Source: Neobacillus cucumis (GTDB lineage: Bacteria; Bacillota; Bacilli; Bacillales; Cytobacillaceae). From it: a stretch of DNA of 64,000 bases. The notes beneath the pieces were generated by a model. The model saw only the letters and a list, made by a program, of their open reading frames with translations, did not search any database and was not told where the DNA came from. The position numbers and the translations under genes were made by a program. Below, in pieces: positions 7,778 to 16,616 of this stretch (position 1 is its first letter; every line of letters begins with the position of its first letter). Where the stretch lies: the NCBI RefSeq assembly GCF_002860255.1, contig NZ_PGVE01000064.1:227887-291886 (forward strand), read 5' to 3'.

Positions 7778-9157
7778 TTAAACCATTTTTTCAGGATTAA
7801 TCCACTCTGAGAACTGTTCTTCCGTAAGGTAACCCGTTTTAAGTGCTGCTTCTTTTAGGGTACTATTTTCCTTAAAAGCAAGCTTTGCAATTTCCGCTGC
7901 TTTTTCATACCCGATATGCGGATTAAGTGCCGTTACTAACATTAATGAACGTTCTACGTTATTTGATATTTTTTCAACATTTGCCTCTATACCGATTGCA
8001 CAGTTCTTATTAAAAGAATCAATCCCATCTGCAAGAAGCCTTATAGATTGAATTAGGTTATAAATGATGACTGGTTTAAAGACATTCAACTCGAAATTCC
8101 CTTGGCTGGCAGCAAAACCAATTGAGGCATCATTTCCAAAAATCTGACAAGCCACCATCGTCAAAGCTTCACTTTGTGTTGGATTGACTTTTCCCGGCAT
8201 AATGGAACTTCCCGGTTCGTTTGCCGGGATACTAATCTCTCCTATTCCACTGCGAGGACCACTTGCAAGCCAGCGAATATCATTGGCAATTTTCATTAAA
8301 TCAGCGGCTAATGCTTTTAATGCCCCATGGACATGAACAATTTCAGCATGACTTGTTAAGGCATGAAATTTATTATCTGAAGATTTAAAGGAAAAACCTG
8401 TTAAATTCTTAAGTTCCGCTGCTATCAGTTGACCGAATTGCGGATGAGCATTTATTCCTGTCCCTACCGCAGTTCCTCCTGCTGCTAAAATCAATAAATG
8501 CTCACTAGCTTCTTTAATTATTTGTTCATCTTTCTCAAGCATCGCCCTCCAGCCGCTAATTTCCTGGCCAAGAGTTAGAGGTGTTGCATCCTGTAAATGA
8601 GTTCTGCCGATCTTGACAATGCCAGCAAAAGCCTTCTCCTTTTCTTGTAGAGTATTTTTCAGTTCAAAAATTACTGGGATTAAACTTTTAGTAATTTTAA
8701 TATAGGCCGCCATATGCATGGCTGTTGGGAAAGTATCATTCGAACTTTGAGACATATTTACATCATCATTTGGATGTATTCTTTCTGAGCTTCCCAAATC
8801 GATAAGTATTTGGTTTGCCCGATTTGCGATCACTTCATTGACATTCATATTGGATTGGGTACCGCTGCCGGTTTGCCAGACTAGTAATGGAAAATGATGA
8901 TCGTAATCCCCATTATGTATCTCATTACATACATCTACGATTGTTCTCATTTTAACTTCATTAAGCTTTCCTAATTTGTAATTAACCATTGCAGCAGCTT
9001 TTTTAATAAACACCAAGCTATAGATAACTTCAATCGGCATCTTTTCCTCACCAATTTTAAAATTTTCTCTGCTCCTCTGTGTTTGAGCTCCCCAATATTT
9101 ATCTGCAGGTACTCGAATCTCACCAAGAGTATCCTTCTCGACTCTAAATTTCTCCAT
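7778..9157 (-). CDS. fumC: Class II fumarate hydratase
   Basis: This 459-residue enzyme interconverts fumarate and L-malate in the citric acid cycle, without an iron-sulfur cluster. The N-terminus [25 protein letters not shown] and the fumarase/aspartase signature [11 protein letters not shown] are diagnostic; the catalytic [10 protein letters not shown] and SxNDxxPT-type stretches ([13 protein letters not shown]) are also intact. I start at ATG 9157 behind GAGGTGGAAAG rather than at the in-frame upstream codon. Aspartase is the main alternative of this superfamily, but the motifs and length favour FumC. Confidence 0.95.
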   Translation of the reverse strand: MEKFRVEKDTLGEIRVPADKYWGAQTQRSRENFKIGEEKMPIEVIYSLVFIKKAAAMVNYKLGKLNEVKMRTIVDVCNEIHNGDYDHHFPLLVWQTGSGTQSNMNVNEVIANRANQILIDLGSSERIHPNDDVNMSQSSNDTFPTAMHMAAYIKITKSLIPVIFELKNTLQEKEKAFAGIVKIGRTHLQDATPLTLGQEISGWRAMLEKDEQIIKEASEHLLILAAGGTAVGTGINAHPQFGQLIAAELKNLTGFSFKSSDNKFHALTSHAEIVHVHGALKALAADLMKIANDIRWLASGPRSGIGEISIPANEPGSSIMPGKVNPTQSEALTMVACQIFGNDASIGFAASQGNFELNVFKPVIIYNLIQSIRLLADGIDSFNKNCAIGIEANVEKISNNVERSLMLVTALNPHIGYEKAAEIAKLAFKENSTLKEAALKTGYLTEEQFSEWINPEKMV

Positions 9158-9250
9158 AACTTTCCACCTCACATTTTCTACTACTTCAATATATATATCC
9201 ATTGTTAACTAATATTAACATCCCATTGATTTGTTTTGAAAAAATAAAAA

Positions 9251-9275
9251 GACTGCAGACACCATGTCCGCAGTC
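9251..9275 (-). terminator. Terminator of the 27-residue membrane peptide gene
   Basis: GACTGC(A)GACA-CCA-TGTC(C)GCAGTC folds as a 10-bp hairpin with one mismatch; on the minus strand it is followed by a TTTTTATTTTTT run (plus 9239-9250). It overlaps the stop codon of the small gene. Confidence 0.75.
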
Positions 9276-9358
9276 TATGATTTAATGAGTGTATATCCGA
9301 TAAAATAAGAAAGAATTAAAAAGCTGCCAATCGCTAATACAACCGAATATTCAGACAT
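9275..9358 (-). CDS. 27-residue single-span membrane peptide
   Basis: The peptide begins MSEYSVVLAIGSFLILSYFI and ends GYTLIKS: one hydrophobic helix with a short charged tail. Support for it being real comes from a GGGTGGGATGTAT site directly before the ATG and an intrinsic terminator overlapping the stop. It is too short for usual gene calling. I recognise no family; small Bacillus membrane peptides often modulate a larger membrane complex, but nothing here identifies a partner. It lies between the bmrCD operon and fumC on the same strand. Confidence 0.55.
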   Translation of the reverse strand: MSEYSVVLAIGSFLILSYFIGYTLIKS

Positions 9359-9448
9359 ATACATCCCACCCTTTATTTTTGTCTTTAAAATAGCACAAAG
9401 GGTAAGTACAGTAAGTGATAAAAATTACACTTATGTGAAGTTGTTCGT

Positions 9449-11464
9449 CTATCCAGCCTGGTTGGTTCCTCCCTGCTGAAGTTGGTACATTTGATAGTAT
9501 TTTCCTTTAGAACTCATCAATTCATCATGTGTGCCTTTTTCAACAATGACTCCTCGGTCCAATACAAGAATTTGGTCAGCATTTCGTATCGTTGATAATC
9601 GGTGAGCAATTATAAAAGTGGTTCTCCCATTTTTAAGGACATGCATTGCCTCTTGAATAATTGCTTCTGTTTCCGTATCAATACTCGAGGTGGCTTCATC
9701 AAGAATGAGAATAGCAGGATTAAAGGCAAGGGCGCGTGCAAAAGAGATTAATTGCCTTTGGCCACTGGAAAGAGTGCTTCCCTTTTCAATCACCGGCTCA
9801 TCAAATCCCTCCTCAAGATTCTTAAACACTTTTTCAGCCCCGACATCCTTTAGCGCTTTCTCTACTCTTTCTCTCGTTATGGTTGGATCATTAAGGCTAA
9901 CATTGGAGGCAATAGTGCCAGTGAACAAGTAAGGGTCCTGCAAAACAATCCCCATGTGGTTTCGCAGCGTTTGCCTTGGGATAGTTTTAATATCCTTACC
10001 ATCAATCAAAATTTTCCCTTTCTGACAATCATAAAAACGGAAAAGTAAATTCATCACTGAACTTTTACCGGAACCCGTATGTCCAACTAACGCAATGGTT
10101 TGACCTTGTTCTGCTTCAAAATCAATATTTTTTAAGACGTATTCATCATCTTTATAACCAAAAGAGACATGCTCAAAAATGACATTTCCCTTAAAACGAG
10201 GTATCTGCTCTTTGCTGACATTTACTCCAGGCTCATCAAGTAATTTAAATACCCTCTCACCCGCTACAAGTGCCTGCTCCAAATTAGCCAATTGATTGAC
10301 AATCCCTTGAACAGGCTGGAAAAGACGATTAATATAATCCACAAATGCATAGAGCATTCCAAGAGAAATCATATTGGCAGGGTTCAACGCTTGAACTCCA
10401 AAATACCAAATAAACGCTGTAAACGTGAGATTTCTTAAAATCCCAACTAAATTATGCGATGTTAGGGAATTTAAACTTAACAATTTATTTTGATAAGTAA
10501 AATGTTCATGGTTTAACTTTTCAAACTCTTTTTTTGTTGCGCCTTCTTGATTAAATGCCTGAATAATACTCATCCCTTGAATAGACTCATTCAACACCGC
10601 ATTTATATCACTATTTCTTGACCTGATCATACGGTTATATTTAGATGCGTATTTTCGGTATATCAGTGTCCATACATAAAGGATTGGCAGCAATAATAAA
10701 CAAATCGCTGCAAGTTTTACGTTTAAAATAAACAGTGCTGCATAAATTCCTGTTATATAAATAGTACTTGTAAAAAAAGTAGCCAGGACCGTTACATATA
10801 ATTCTCGAATGGCCTCCGTATCATTAGTAATCCTTGCAACTACTTTCCCTGCAGGAAGGTTATCAAAATATTTAATGGGCAGGCATTGAATCTGCCGAAA
10901 AACCTCCTCTCGCATACTTTGAATGATGCGATTGGCTGATTTTTGCAGAAAAAACCTTTCCCCATATTGAAAAAATGCCGAAATTAGCAACAGCCCAAAA
11001 TAAAGCAATAATAGTTTAAAGATGATTGGAATTTCCGGTTGATAAAAAGCTAATAATTGTGAACCAGATAGGACCTTTACCGGATACCCCTCCGTCCGTT
11101 TATCCTTTCGAATGTATAACTTACCTTCTTTTACCTTACGTTTTCCATCAAATTGAATCTCTTGGTTTATGAATACGAACCTCGCCCCCACTTGGAGAAT
11201 TCTAATTGGTTTTCCCTTTTTTTCACTCTGCGAGATATATTTTTCTCTTTTATAAAACTTACCTTCATATTCAACGGCCCTTGAACTATTGTTTGTTTCA
11301 TACCAGGTACCTTCGATTCCTAATATATGTTGATCAATGATATTTTTGGCAATAAATGGTCCAGCAAGATCCGTTACGACCGAAATCGTTAACATTAATA
11401 AGGCCGTAATAATGATTTTTTTATAAGTTAGTGCGTACTTTGTTAGTCTTTTTCCTGTAGTCAT
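9449..11464 (-). CDS. bmrD: Multidrug ABC exporter half BmrD/YheH
   Basis: This 671-residue protein has an N-terminal six-helix transmembrane domain and a C-terminal ATPase. As in B. subtilis BmrD (673 residues) there is a large extracytoplasmic insert between the first two membrane helices (about residues 45-140, hydrophilic and basic). ATPase motifs are Walker A GHTGSGKS, signature LSSGQRQL, Walker B ILILDEATSS with the catalytic Glu, and H-loop IAHRLS. It forms a heterodimer with the upstream gene product, whose stop overlaps this ATG by 4 nt. Known substrates of BmrCD include antibiotics and dyes. Confidence 0.92.
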   Translation of the reverse strand: MTTGKRLTKYALTYKKIIITALLMLTISVVTDLAGPFIAKNIIDQHILGIEGTWYETNNSSRAVEYEGKFYKREKYISQSEKKGKPIRILQVGARFVFINQEIQFDGKRKVKEGKLYIRKDKRTEGYPVKVLSGSQLLAFYQPEIPIIFKLLLLYFGLLLISAFFQYGERFFLQKSANRIIQSMREEVFRQIQCLPIKYFDNLPAGKVVARITNDTEAIRELYVTVLATFFTSTIYITGIYAALFILNVKLAAICLLLLPILYVWTLIYRKYASKYNRMIRSRNSDINAVLNESIQGMSIIQAFNQEGATKKEFEKLNHEHFTYQNKLLSLNSLTSHNLVGILRNLTFTAFIWYFGVQALNPANMISLGMLYAFVDYINRLFQPVQGIVNQLANLEQALVAGERVFKLLDEPGVNVSKEQIPRFKGNVIFEHVSFGYKDDEYVLKNIDFEAEQGQTIALVGHTGSGKSSVMNLLFRFYDCQKGKILIDGKDIKTIPRQTLRNHMGIVLQDPYLFTGTIASNVSLNDPTITRERVEKALKDVGAEKVFKNLEEGFDEPVIEKGSTLSSGQRQLISFARALAFNPAILILDEATSSIDTETEAIIQEAMHVLKNGRTTFIIAHRLSTIRNADQILVLDRGVIVEKGTHDELMSSKGKYYQMYQLQQGGTNQAG

Positions 11465-13218
11465 GGAGACACCCCTTCCCCTACTTGAGCTTCAAGCTGC
11501 TGGCGGACAAACTGTTCTTTATACCAACCCGCTCGGTTGAGCAGCTCTTCATGTGTCCCTTCCTCTATGATTTTTCCATCATCTAATACAATAATATGTT
11601 CGGCATGCTGTACGGCTGACATCCGGTGCGTGGTAATAATCGTAGTCTTATCCTTTCTGATGTCACGAATATTGTCTATGATTCTTTTTTCTGTTTTTGC
11701 GTCAACAGCAGATAAGGAATCGTCCAGAATTAGAAGTTCCGGATTTTTTATTAGTGCACGCGCGATTGATATACGCTGTTTTTGACCTCCTGACAAAGCA
11801 ACTCCTTTTTCACCCACCAGCGTATTCAGTCCGTCAGGCAGCATGGCCAAATCCTTTCTGAATGCTGCTAGCTCAATCGCTGTCTCTAATTCTTCCACAC
11901 TCGCATCCTTACTACCAAATAGAATATTTTCCTTTACACTTCTTGAGAAAAGTACATGATCTTGCGGAACATAGCCAATTCGCTCCCTTAGTTGATTGAT
12001 CGATTGCTGCTCAATCGGAATACCTGATAAAGATACTTCACCCGAACTAATTGGATATTGCCTCAACAATTGTTTAATAAACGTGGTCTTTCCACTACCT
12101 GTTTTTCCTACAACCCCCAGCGTCTTTCCTTGCACTAAGGTGACATTGATATTGTGGAGGTTATTGATTTTGGAGGCTGGGTAACGAAAATTAACATTCT
12201 GGTAATCAATCCGCTCAAGAGTCGTAATCCCCTTTGGATATTTCGGCTCAGATACTTCTGCCTTGTAGCTAAGGGTCTCATTCACCCTGTCTAACGATGC
12301 ATTTCCACGCTGCATGACATTGATTAGTTCACCAATGGCAAACATCGGCCAAATCAGCATTCCTAAATAAACATTAAAAGAGACGAGATTGCCTAGGGTG
12401 ATGGTTTGATGGAAGACTAAGTAGGCACCGTAACCGAGTCCAATTAAATAACTGATTCCCACCAACACCTTTATAGTTGGATCAAATAGGGCATCAATCC
12501 TCGCGACCTTAAGATTCTTATGAAAAACATCCTCCGTTAACTCATGAAACCTGTGCATATCAGCTTCCTCCTGAACATAAGCCCGGATGACCCTTACACC
12601 TGCAACGGATTCAAGGACACGGTCATTCAGTTCACCAAAGGCATCTTGCGCCTCCAAAAAACGGGTATGAATTCGTTTTCCATAAATTTTCATCAAAATC
12701 GCCATCAGGGGCAGTGGAATAACGGATGCCAAGGTAAGTTTCCAGCTGATAAAAAGTCCCATAGTCAAGAGCAGCGTCAGCATCCATACACTTGAATCAA
12801 CTAGAGTTAAGATACCGAAGCCCGCAGTATTAGAAATAGCTTTTAAATCATTGGTTGCACGTGCCATCAAGTCACCCGTACGATTTTTTTCATAAAAAGC
12901 AGGAGTCATTTTTAATAAATGTTTCATAAAACGGGACCTTAGTTTCCTTTCCACAAGGAAGGCTCCCCCAAATAATCGATACATCCAAGCATAGGTGATT
13001 CCGTAGGATGAAATCATAATCAAAACTAGGACTCCAAGAAAGATAAGAATTTTCCCTTTATTAATTACTCCGGCATGTATATCATCGATCGCCATTCCAA
13101 TGACTTTTGGCGGTAATACATCTAAAATACCGACTAATATTAACAGTGTGATAGCGATTACATACCGACGCTGATTCTCTTTAAAAAACCAGCTTAACTT
13201 TCGTAATACCTCAAACAA
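11461..13218 (-). CDS. bmrC: Multidrug ABC exporter half BmrC/YheI
   Basis: This 585-residue protein is the same length as B. subtilis BmrC. Six membrane helices precede an ATPase domain with Walker A GKTGSGKT, signature LSGGQKQR and H-loop TTHRMS. The Walker B reads LLILDD, so the catalytic glutamate is replaced by aspartate; this makes one of the two composite ATP sites degenerate, as known for heterodimeric exporters, and agrees with BmrD carrying the intact Glu. The start is TTG 13218 behind AAAGGGGGTAG. Expression is probably controlled by the leader peptide and terminators upstream. Confidence 0.92.
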   Translation of the reverse strand: MFEVLRKLSWFFKENQRRYVIAITLLILVGILDVLPPKVIGMAIDDIHAGVINKGKILIFLGVLVLIMISSYGITYAWMYRLFGGAFLVERKLRSRFMKHLLKMTPAFYEKNRTGDLMARATNDLKAISNTAGFGILTLVDSSVWMLTLLLTMGLFISWKLTLASVIPLPLMAILMKIYGKRIHTRFLEAQDAFGELNDRVLESVAGVRVIRAYVQEEADMHRFHELTEDVFHKNLKVARIDALFDPTIKVLVGISYLIGLGYGAYLVFHQTITLGNLVSFNVYLGMLIWPMFAIGELINVMQRGNASLDRVNETLSYKAEVSEPKYPKGITTLERIDYQNVNFRYPASKINNLHNINVTLVQGKTLGVVGKTGSGKTTFIKQLLRQYPISSGEVSLSGIPIEQQSINQLRERIGYVPQDHVLFSRSVKENILFGSKDASVEELETAIELAAFRKDLAMLPDGLNTLVGEKGVALSGGQKQRISIARALIKNPELLILDDSLSAVDAKTEKRIIDNIRDIRKDKTTIITTHRMSAVQHAEHIIVLDDGKIIEEGTHEELLNRAGWYKEQFVRQQLEAQVGEGVSP

Positions 13219-13238
13219 TACTTTCTACCCCCTTTGTA

Positions 13239-13298
13239 CTAACCGCCTTCTGTCTCCCCTAATGTTTGTGCAAGTCGTACCTCCAAATTTATTAACAT
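13239..13298 (-). CDS. 19-residue upstream ORF before bmrC
   Basis: The frame MLINLEVRLAQTLGETEGG has a perfect AAGGAGGAAC site (plus 13304-13313) ahead of its ATG at 13298 and ends 20 bp before the bmrC start. It lies downstream of both leader terminators, so it would be translated only on transcripts that read through into bmrC. It may couple or meter BmrC translation. There is no homology evidence; the ribosome-binding site is the main support. Confidence 0.4.
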   Translation of the reverse strand: MLINLEVRLAQTLGETEGG

Positions 13299-13330
13299 CT
13301 TCTGTTCCTCCTTAGTCTTTGAATTATATT

Positions 13331-13365
13331 AAAAAGAGGCATACCGCTGGTGTGCAGTATGCCTC
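13331..13365 (-). terminator. Leader terminator 2 upstream of bmrC
   Basis: On the minus strand GAGGCATAC pairs with GTATGCCTC (plus 13357-13365 and 13336-13344; 9 bp), followed by TTTTT. It lies between the leader peptide and bmrC, as an attenuator would. Confidence 0.75.
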
Positions 13366-13382
13366 CGTTTAAAAAAGGGGAC

Positions 13383-13426
13383 AAAAAAACACAGGTTACG
13401 CTTTACTAAAGAACGCAACACTGTGT
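13383..13426 (-). terminator. Leader terminator 1 upstream of bmrC
   Basis: On the minus strand ACACAG-T-GTTGCG pairs with CGTAAC-CTGTGT (plus 13426-13389, one bulged T, one G-T pair), followed by a run of seven T. It begins 23 nt after the leader peptide stop codon, the position expected of a translation-controlled attenuator hairpin. Confidence 0.7.
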
Positions 13427-13448
13427 CTGTTTATAAACATTAAAACTG

Positions 13449-13526
13449 TTAGAGAAAAAGTTTCATAGGACAGGTTACATTCAAATATTTAGTTATAATA
13501 CTTTGAGCGATATTTAAGTTTTTCAT
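13449..13526 (-). CDS. BmrB-like 25-residue leader peptide
   Basis: The peptide MKNLNIAQSIITKYLNVTCP followed by MKLFL is preceded by AAGGAGGGTTACAAA and lies in the leader of the bmrC-bmrD transcript, immediately before two intrinsic terminators. B. subtilis bmrCD is controlled by ribosome-mediated transcription attenuation through a leader peptide, BmrB. This peptide is shorter than BmrB and I do not claim sequence homology; the analogy rests on position, ribosome-binding site and terminators. Ribosome stalling by an antibiotic would be expected to disrupt the first terminator. Confidence 0.65.
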   Translation of the reverse strand: MKNLNIAQSIITKYLNVTCPMKLFL

Positions 13527-13566
13527 TTTGTAACCCTCCTTTTTTCCTAATATTTCTTCTTTTGTT

Positions 13567-13595
13567 AGGTTATCACCAGTTTTTCCAAAAGTCAA
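13567..13595 (-). promoter_or_regulatory. Sigma-A promoter of the bmrCD leader
   Basis: On the minus strand TTGACT (plus 13590-13595) and TAACCT (plus 13567-13572) are separated by 17 bp. Transcription would start near 13560, about 35 nt before the leader peptide start codon. Confidence 0.6.
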
Positions 13596-13627
13596 TTCCC
13601 ATTTTTCAGAATCCTTTAGTGTTTCGT

Positions 13628-13656
13628 AAAAAGGTACGGGATGTTTTCCTGTACCT
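13628..13656 (-). terminator. Terminator of the class A PBP gene
   Basis: On the minus strand AGGTAC.GG and CC.GTACCT form an interrupted stem (arms at plus 13651-13656 and 13632-13637), followed by TTTTT, just after the PBP stop codon. Confidence 0.7.
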
Positions 13657-13672
13657 CGCCTCGATAGTCTTC

Positions 13673-15703
13673 TTAATTTTGTCTTTTATTCCTCCACTGT
13701 TTATTCCACTTCTCTATTTGTTTATTCCATCTATCTTCCCACTTTTGAACTTCATTATTAAAATGCTCTTTAAATTGATTCTTTTCTTCTGCTTTTTTCC
13801 TTTGTTCTATTAATAAATCAATGTGTTTGACATGAAATTTCTGTCTAGCTGAACCTTTTAACGATTCCTTCATAACTTCTCGAAAGACAACAGCAGAGCC
13901 CGTCCTATTTGTTGGGATAATATAATGAGTAGCATCTGTTTTATCATAACCGATCCAAATCGCACCTACTAACTGAGGTGTAAATCCGACAAACCATTGA
14001 TCCTTCAGTCCAGTTATCCCTTTGATGGGTACTTGAGTGGAGCCTGTTTTACCAGCTGTTTCTCTGCCGGGTATTTGCGCTGCTTTTCCCGTTCCTTTTT
14101 CCACTACACCTAGAAGCATGGTGGTCATTTGGTCAGTAACAGCTTTTGTGGTTACCATCACCTTTTCTTCTTTCCATTCAGCCACTACTTTTCCCTCTGA
14201 ATTAACTATTTTTTTAATTACATGACCTTTTATTCTGTATCCTTTATTAGGAAAAACGGAAAATGCTTCAGCCATACTCAAAGGTGAAATTCCCCTATGC
14301 AAACCGCCGAGAGCCATGGATAAATTCTTATCTTTTTTGTCTAATGAGATACCAAATCGTTTAACAGAATCGACTCCCTTTTCAATTCCCAGCTCATTTA
14401 ATAGCCAGACGGCCGAAACATTCTTTGATTCCTTTACCGCCTCATACATCGGCACTTCTCCTGTATACTTATGATCATAATTGCTTGGCTGATAATCCCC
14501 AAATTTCATTGGTTCATCCTTTAGCATATCAGTCATTTTCCAACCTTCTTCTAAGGCTGGTGTATAGACTGCAATTGGCTTAAATGCTGAGCCTGGCTGC
14601 GCTTTTAATTGCGACCCACGGTTGTAGCCTCTAAAGGTATGTTTCCCTCTCCCGCCAACAATGGACCTGACTCCGCCTGTTTTGGGATCGAGTAATACAC
14701 CTCCGCTTTGAACCAGGCCGTTTGTGCCCTTAGGAAAAAGAGAGCTATTTAGATACGTTGTTTCCATTGCGGCTTGCATTTTTGGATCAAGTTCCGTATA
14801 AATGTGAAATCCGCCTGTTAATAATTCCTCCTGTGTAAGTCCATATTTCGAAACGGCCTCATCTAATACTTGATCAACATAGTAGGGGTATCTCCCTCGA
14901 AATGGATCGCCTCCCTTATCATTTAAAATAACCTTTTCTACTTTTGCCCTGTTATATTCGCTATCAGAAAGATAGCCTTGATTCTTCATTTCAGCCAAGA
15001 CAAGATTTCTTCTATCCGTGGCCTTTTTCAAATGCTGATAAGGATTAAGGGCTGACGGTGCTTTAATTAACCCGGCTAGCAGGGCTGATTCACTAACTGA
15101 TAACTCTTGAACCTCTTTAGCAAAATATTTGCTTGCCGCCTGTTTAATTCCATATGCGCCATTGCCAAAGTAAATTTGATTCACATACATTTGGAGAATT
15201 TCCTTTTTTGAATACTTGCGTTCAACTGCAATAGCTAAAAACACCTCTTGCATCTTTCTATTGAGGGTCTTTTCAGCTGTTAAGAGTGTATTTTTTGTTA
15301 ATTGTTGCGTAATCGTACTGCCCCCTTCTACCAACCCGCCTGCCATTAGGTCACGAAATAGTGCCCTAGACGTTCCGATTAAATCGACCCCATTATGCTG
15401 ATAAAATCGCTTATCTTCAATGGCAATAATAGCATTCTTCAAGGAATCTGGAACTACCTTTATTGGAACACCTTCAGTTTTATTCGCGGAAACCTTACTG
15501 GCAATTTTTCCACCCTTATCATAAAAAACGGTTGGCTTCGGCAGTTCATTCTTTAAGCCCGATATATCGGCATCCCTTGAGAAATATAAAAGAAGAGCAA
15601 AGAAAGCCAATACTATAACCAATATAAACAGCAGACTAACTTGAAGCACATGCCATTTTTTTAATTGTTTAAAGAATCCAATTGTTTTATCTGTTACTAT
15701 CAC
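13673..15703 (-). CDS. Class A penicillin-binding protein
   Basis: This is a bifunctional peptidoglycan synthase of 676 residues: one N-terminal membrane helix, a glycosyltransferase domain (EDKRFYQHNGVD, GGSTITQQLTKN, ERKYSKKEILQMYVNQIYFG) and a transpeptidase domain with SxxK in GSAFKP, SxN in SKNVS and the KTG triad AGKTGST. The tail is charged and Trp-rich (WEDRWNKQIEKWNKQW). I chose GTG 15703, because AAAAGGATG precedes it at about 8 nt; an ATG at 15733 lacks a site. The arrangement resembles B. subtilis PbpF or PbpG, which have spore-related roles, but I cannot choose between them. Confidence 0.9.
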   Translation of the reverse strand: MIVTDKTIGFFKQLKKWHVLQVSLLFILVIVLAFFALLLYFSRDADISGLKNELPKPTVFYDKGGKIASKVSANKTEGVPIKVVPDSLKNAIIAIEDKRFYQHNGVDLIGTSRALFRDLMAGGLVEGGSTITQQLTKNTLLTAEKTLNRKMQEVFLAIAVERKYSKKEILQMYVNQIYFGNGAYGIKQAASKYFAKEVQELSVSESALLAGLIKAPSALNPYQHLKKATDRRNLVLAEMKNQGYLSDSEYNRAKVEKVILNDKGGDPFRGRYPYYVDQVLDEAVSKYGLTQEELLTGGFHIYTELDPKMQAAMETTYLNSSLFPKGTNGLVQSGGVLLDPKTGGVRSIVGGRGKHTFRGYNRGSQLKAQPGSAFKPIAVYTPALEEGWKMTDMLKDEPMKFGDYQPSNYDHKYTGEVPMYEAVKESKNVSAVWLLNELGIEKGVDSVKRFGISLDKKDKNLSMALGGLHRGISPLSMAEAFSVFPNKGYRIKGHVIKKIVNSEGKVVAEWKEEKVMVTTKAVTDQMTTMLLGVVEKGTGKAAQIPGRETAGKTGSTQVPIKGITGLKDQWFVGFTPQLVGAIWIGYDKTDATHYIIPTNRTGSAVVFREVMKESLKGSARQKFHVKHIDLLIEQRKKAEEKNQFKEHFNNEVQKWEDRWNKQIEKWNKQWRNKRQN

Positions 15704-15800
15704 AATGATGACATCCTTTTGCTTTGTTCTCATTATCAAGTATACTTTTTGATAATTTATTAGTTTTTATGACAGTATTTAAATAAAAAGCTTTATACAA

Positions 15801-15832
15801 AAAAAGATGGGAGCAAGACCCCATCTTTTTTG
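15801..15832. terminator. Terminator after the XRE regulator gene
   Basis: An 11-bp stem AAAAAGATGGG/CCCATCTTTTT (15801-15811, 15820-15830) with T runs on both strands lies just downstream of the minus-strand regulator. Confidence 0.75.
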
Positions 15833-15838
15833 TTTGGA

Positions 15839-16294
15839 TTATTCACTTTTAGCCAATTCTTTAAAGCGGTGTCTAGATAATTTCTCATCAAAGCTTGAAA
15901 AGATACGATAGTTTTGATCATCTAGAATTCGAAAATGCTTACTTAAAATATTTTGCTGCAGGATAAATCCATTCTTTTGAGATATTATCCTCCACCAAAC
16001 TCTTCCACCAAGGGTTTTTGTTTTACGAAGATCAATTCCGTTTAGGGCAACTGTTTCTAATACCTCAAGGGGTTCATTTCCAAACAAGAATTGGACTGTT
16101 TCTGTTTCCCGAAAAAGGGCACAAATGGAGACAACGGTCGACCAGCCAGCTAAGACTCTCCCTTTTTCAATTTGTACAAGGGTTTTCTTCGAGACACCAA
16201 TAATATCTGCCATCTTATCCTGTGTAAAACCTGCTTCTGTCCGAATCAGACGCAGCTTTTCAGAAACTTGCATAATAATTTCATCCCTGTTCAC
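15839..16294 (-). CDS. XRE-family transcriptional regulator
   Basis: This protein of 151 residues has an N-terminal Cro/CI-type helix-turn-helix (residues about 10-60: KLRLIRTEAGFTQDKMADIIGVSKKTLVQIEKGR), followed by about 90 residues of unassigned sequence. The GTG at 16294 is 8 nt after AAGGAAGG; an in-frame TTG at 16312 lies before the site and is unlikely. The gene stands alone between the PBP and feo loci and has its own terminator. The target is unknown; the small C-terminal domain (GGRVWWRIISQKNGFILQQN) could be a ligand or dimerisation module. Confidence 0.8.
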   Translation of the reverse strand: MNRDEIIMQVSEKLRLIRTEAGFTQDKMADIIGVSKKTLVQIEKGRVLAGWSTVVSICALFRETETVQFLFGNEPLEVLETVALNGIDLRKTKTLGGRVWWRIISQKNGFILQQNILSKHFRILDDQNYRIFSSFDEKLSRHRFKELAKSE

Positions 16295-16362
16295 AGTAAG
16301 CCCTTCCTTCAATTTCTTCTAGTGTAATTTTACACAAGTTCAATGGACTATTCAAATTTCAA

Positions 16363-16399
16363 GAATAAAAAAACTGCTATATTTCACAATAGCAGTTTT
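16363..16399 (-). terminator. Terminator of the feo operon
   Basis: An 11-bp stem AAAACTGCTAT/ATAGCAGTTTT (16370-16380, 16389-16399) is followed on the minus strand by a T run. Confidence 0.75.
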
Positions 16400-16438
16400 G
16401 AGTACTTGATATTTGAAGATTGTCTAGCTCCAGGGCGC

Positions 16439-16594
16439 TTACGCATTTCGTGGTGGAATGTTGCACTGACTGGAACATGAATTTTTCAAATCACAGGCGG
16501 CACATTTTCCTTTTTTGGATCTATTAATGAATTTAACTAATGCCCAAGAAGCGTATCCAAAAATAGCCACACCGATTAATATACTCGCAATCAT
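16439..16594 (-). CDS. FeoB-associated Cys-rich membrane protein
   Basis: This is a 51-residue protein with one N-terminal membrane helix (MIASILIGVAIFGYASWALV) and a Cys-rich tail, CAACDLKNSCSSQC, typical of the small FeoB-associated family. I start at ATG 16594, preceded by GAGGGGTGGAACAA. It directly follows feoB, as in many Firmicutes, and probably assists ferrous iron uptake at the cytoplasmic face; the cysteines could bind iron, which is inference. Confidence 0.85.
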   Translation of the reverse strand: MIASILIGVAIFGYASWALVKFINRSKKGKCAACDLKNSCSSQCNIPPRNA

Positions 16595-16616
16595 TTGTTC
16601 CACCCCTCTCAAGATA

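Noticed and set aside
16418..16440. TGTCTAGCTCCAGGGCGCTTA string next to the FeoB-associated gene, similar to a common Bacillus intergenic repeat
   Set aside because: Only a short fragment is present and no second copy occurs in the window, so I do not call it a repeat.
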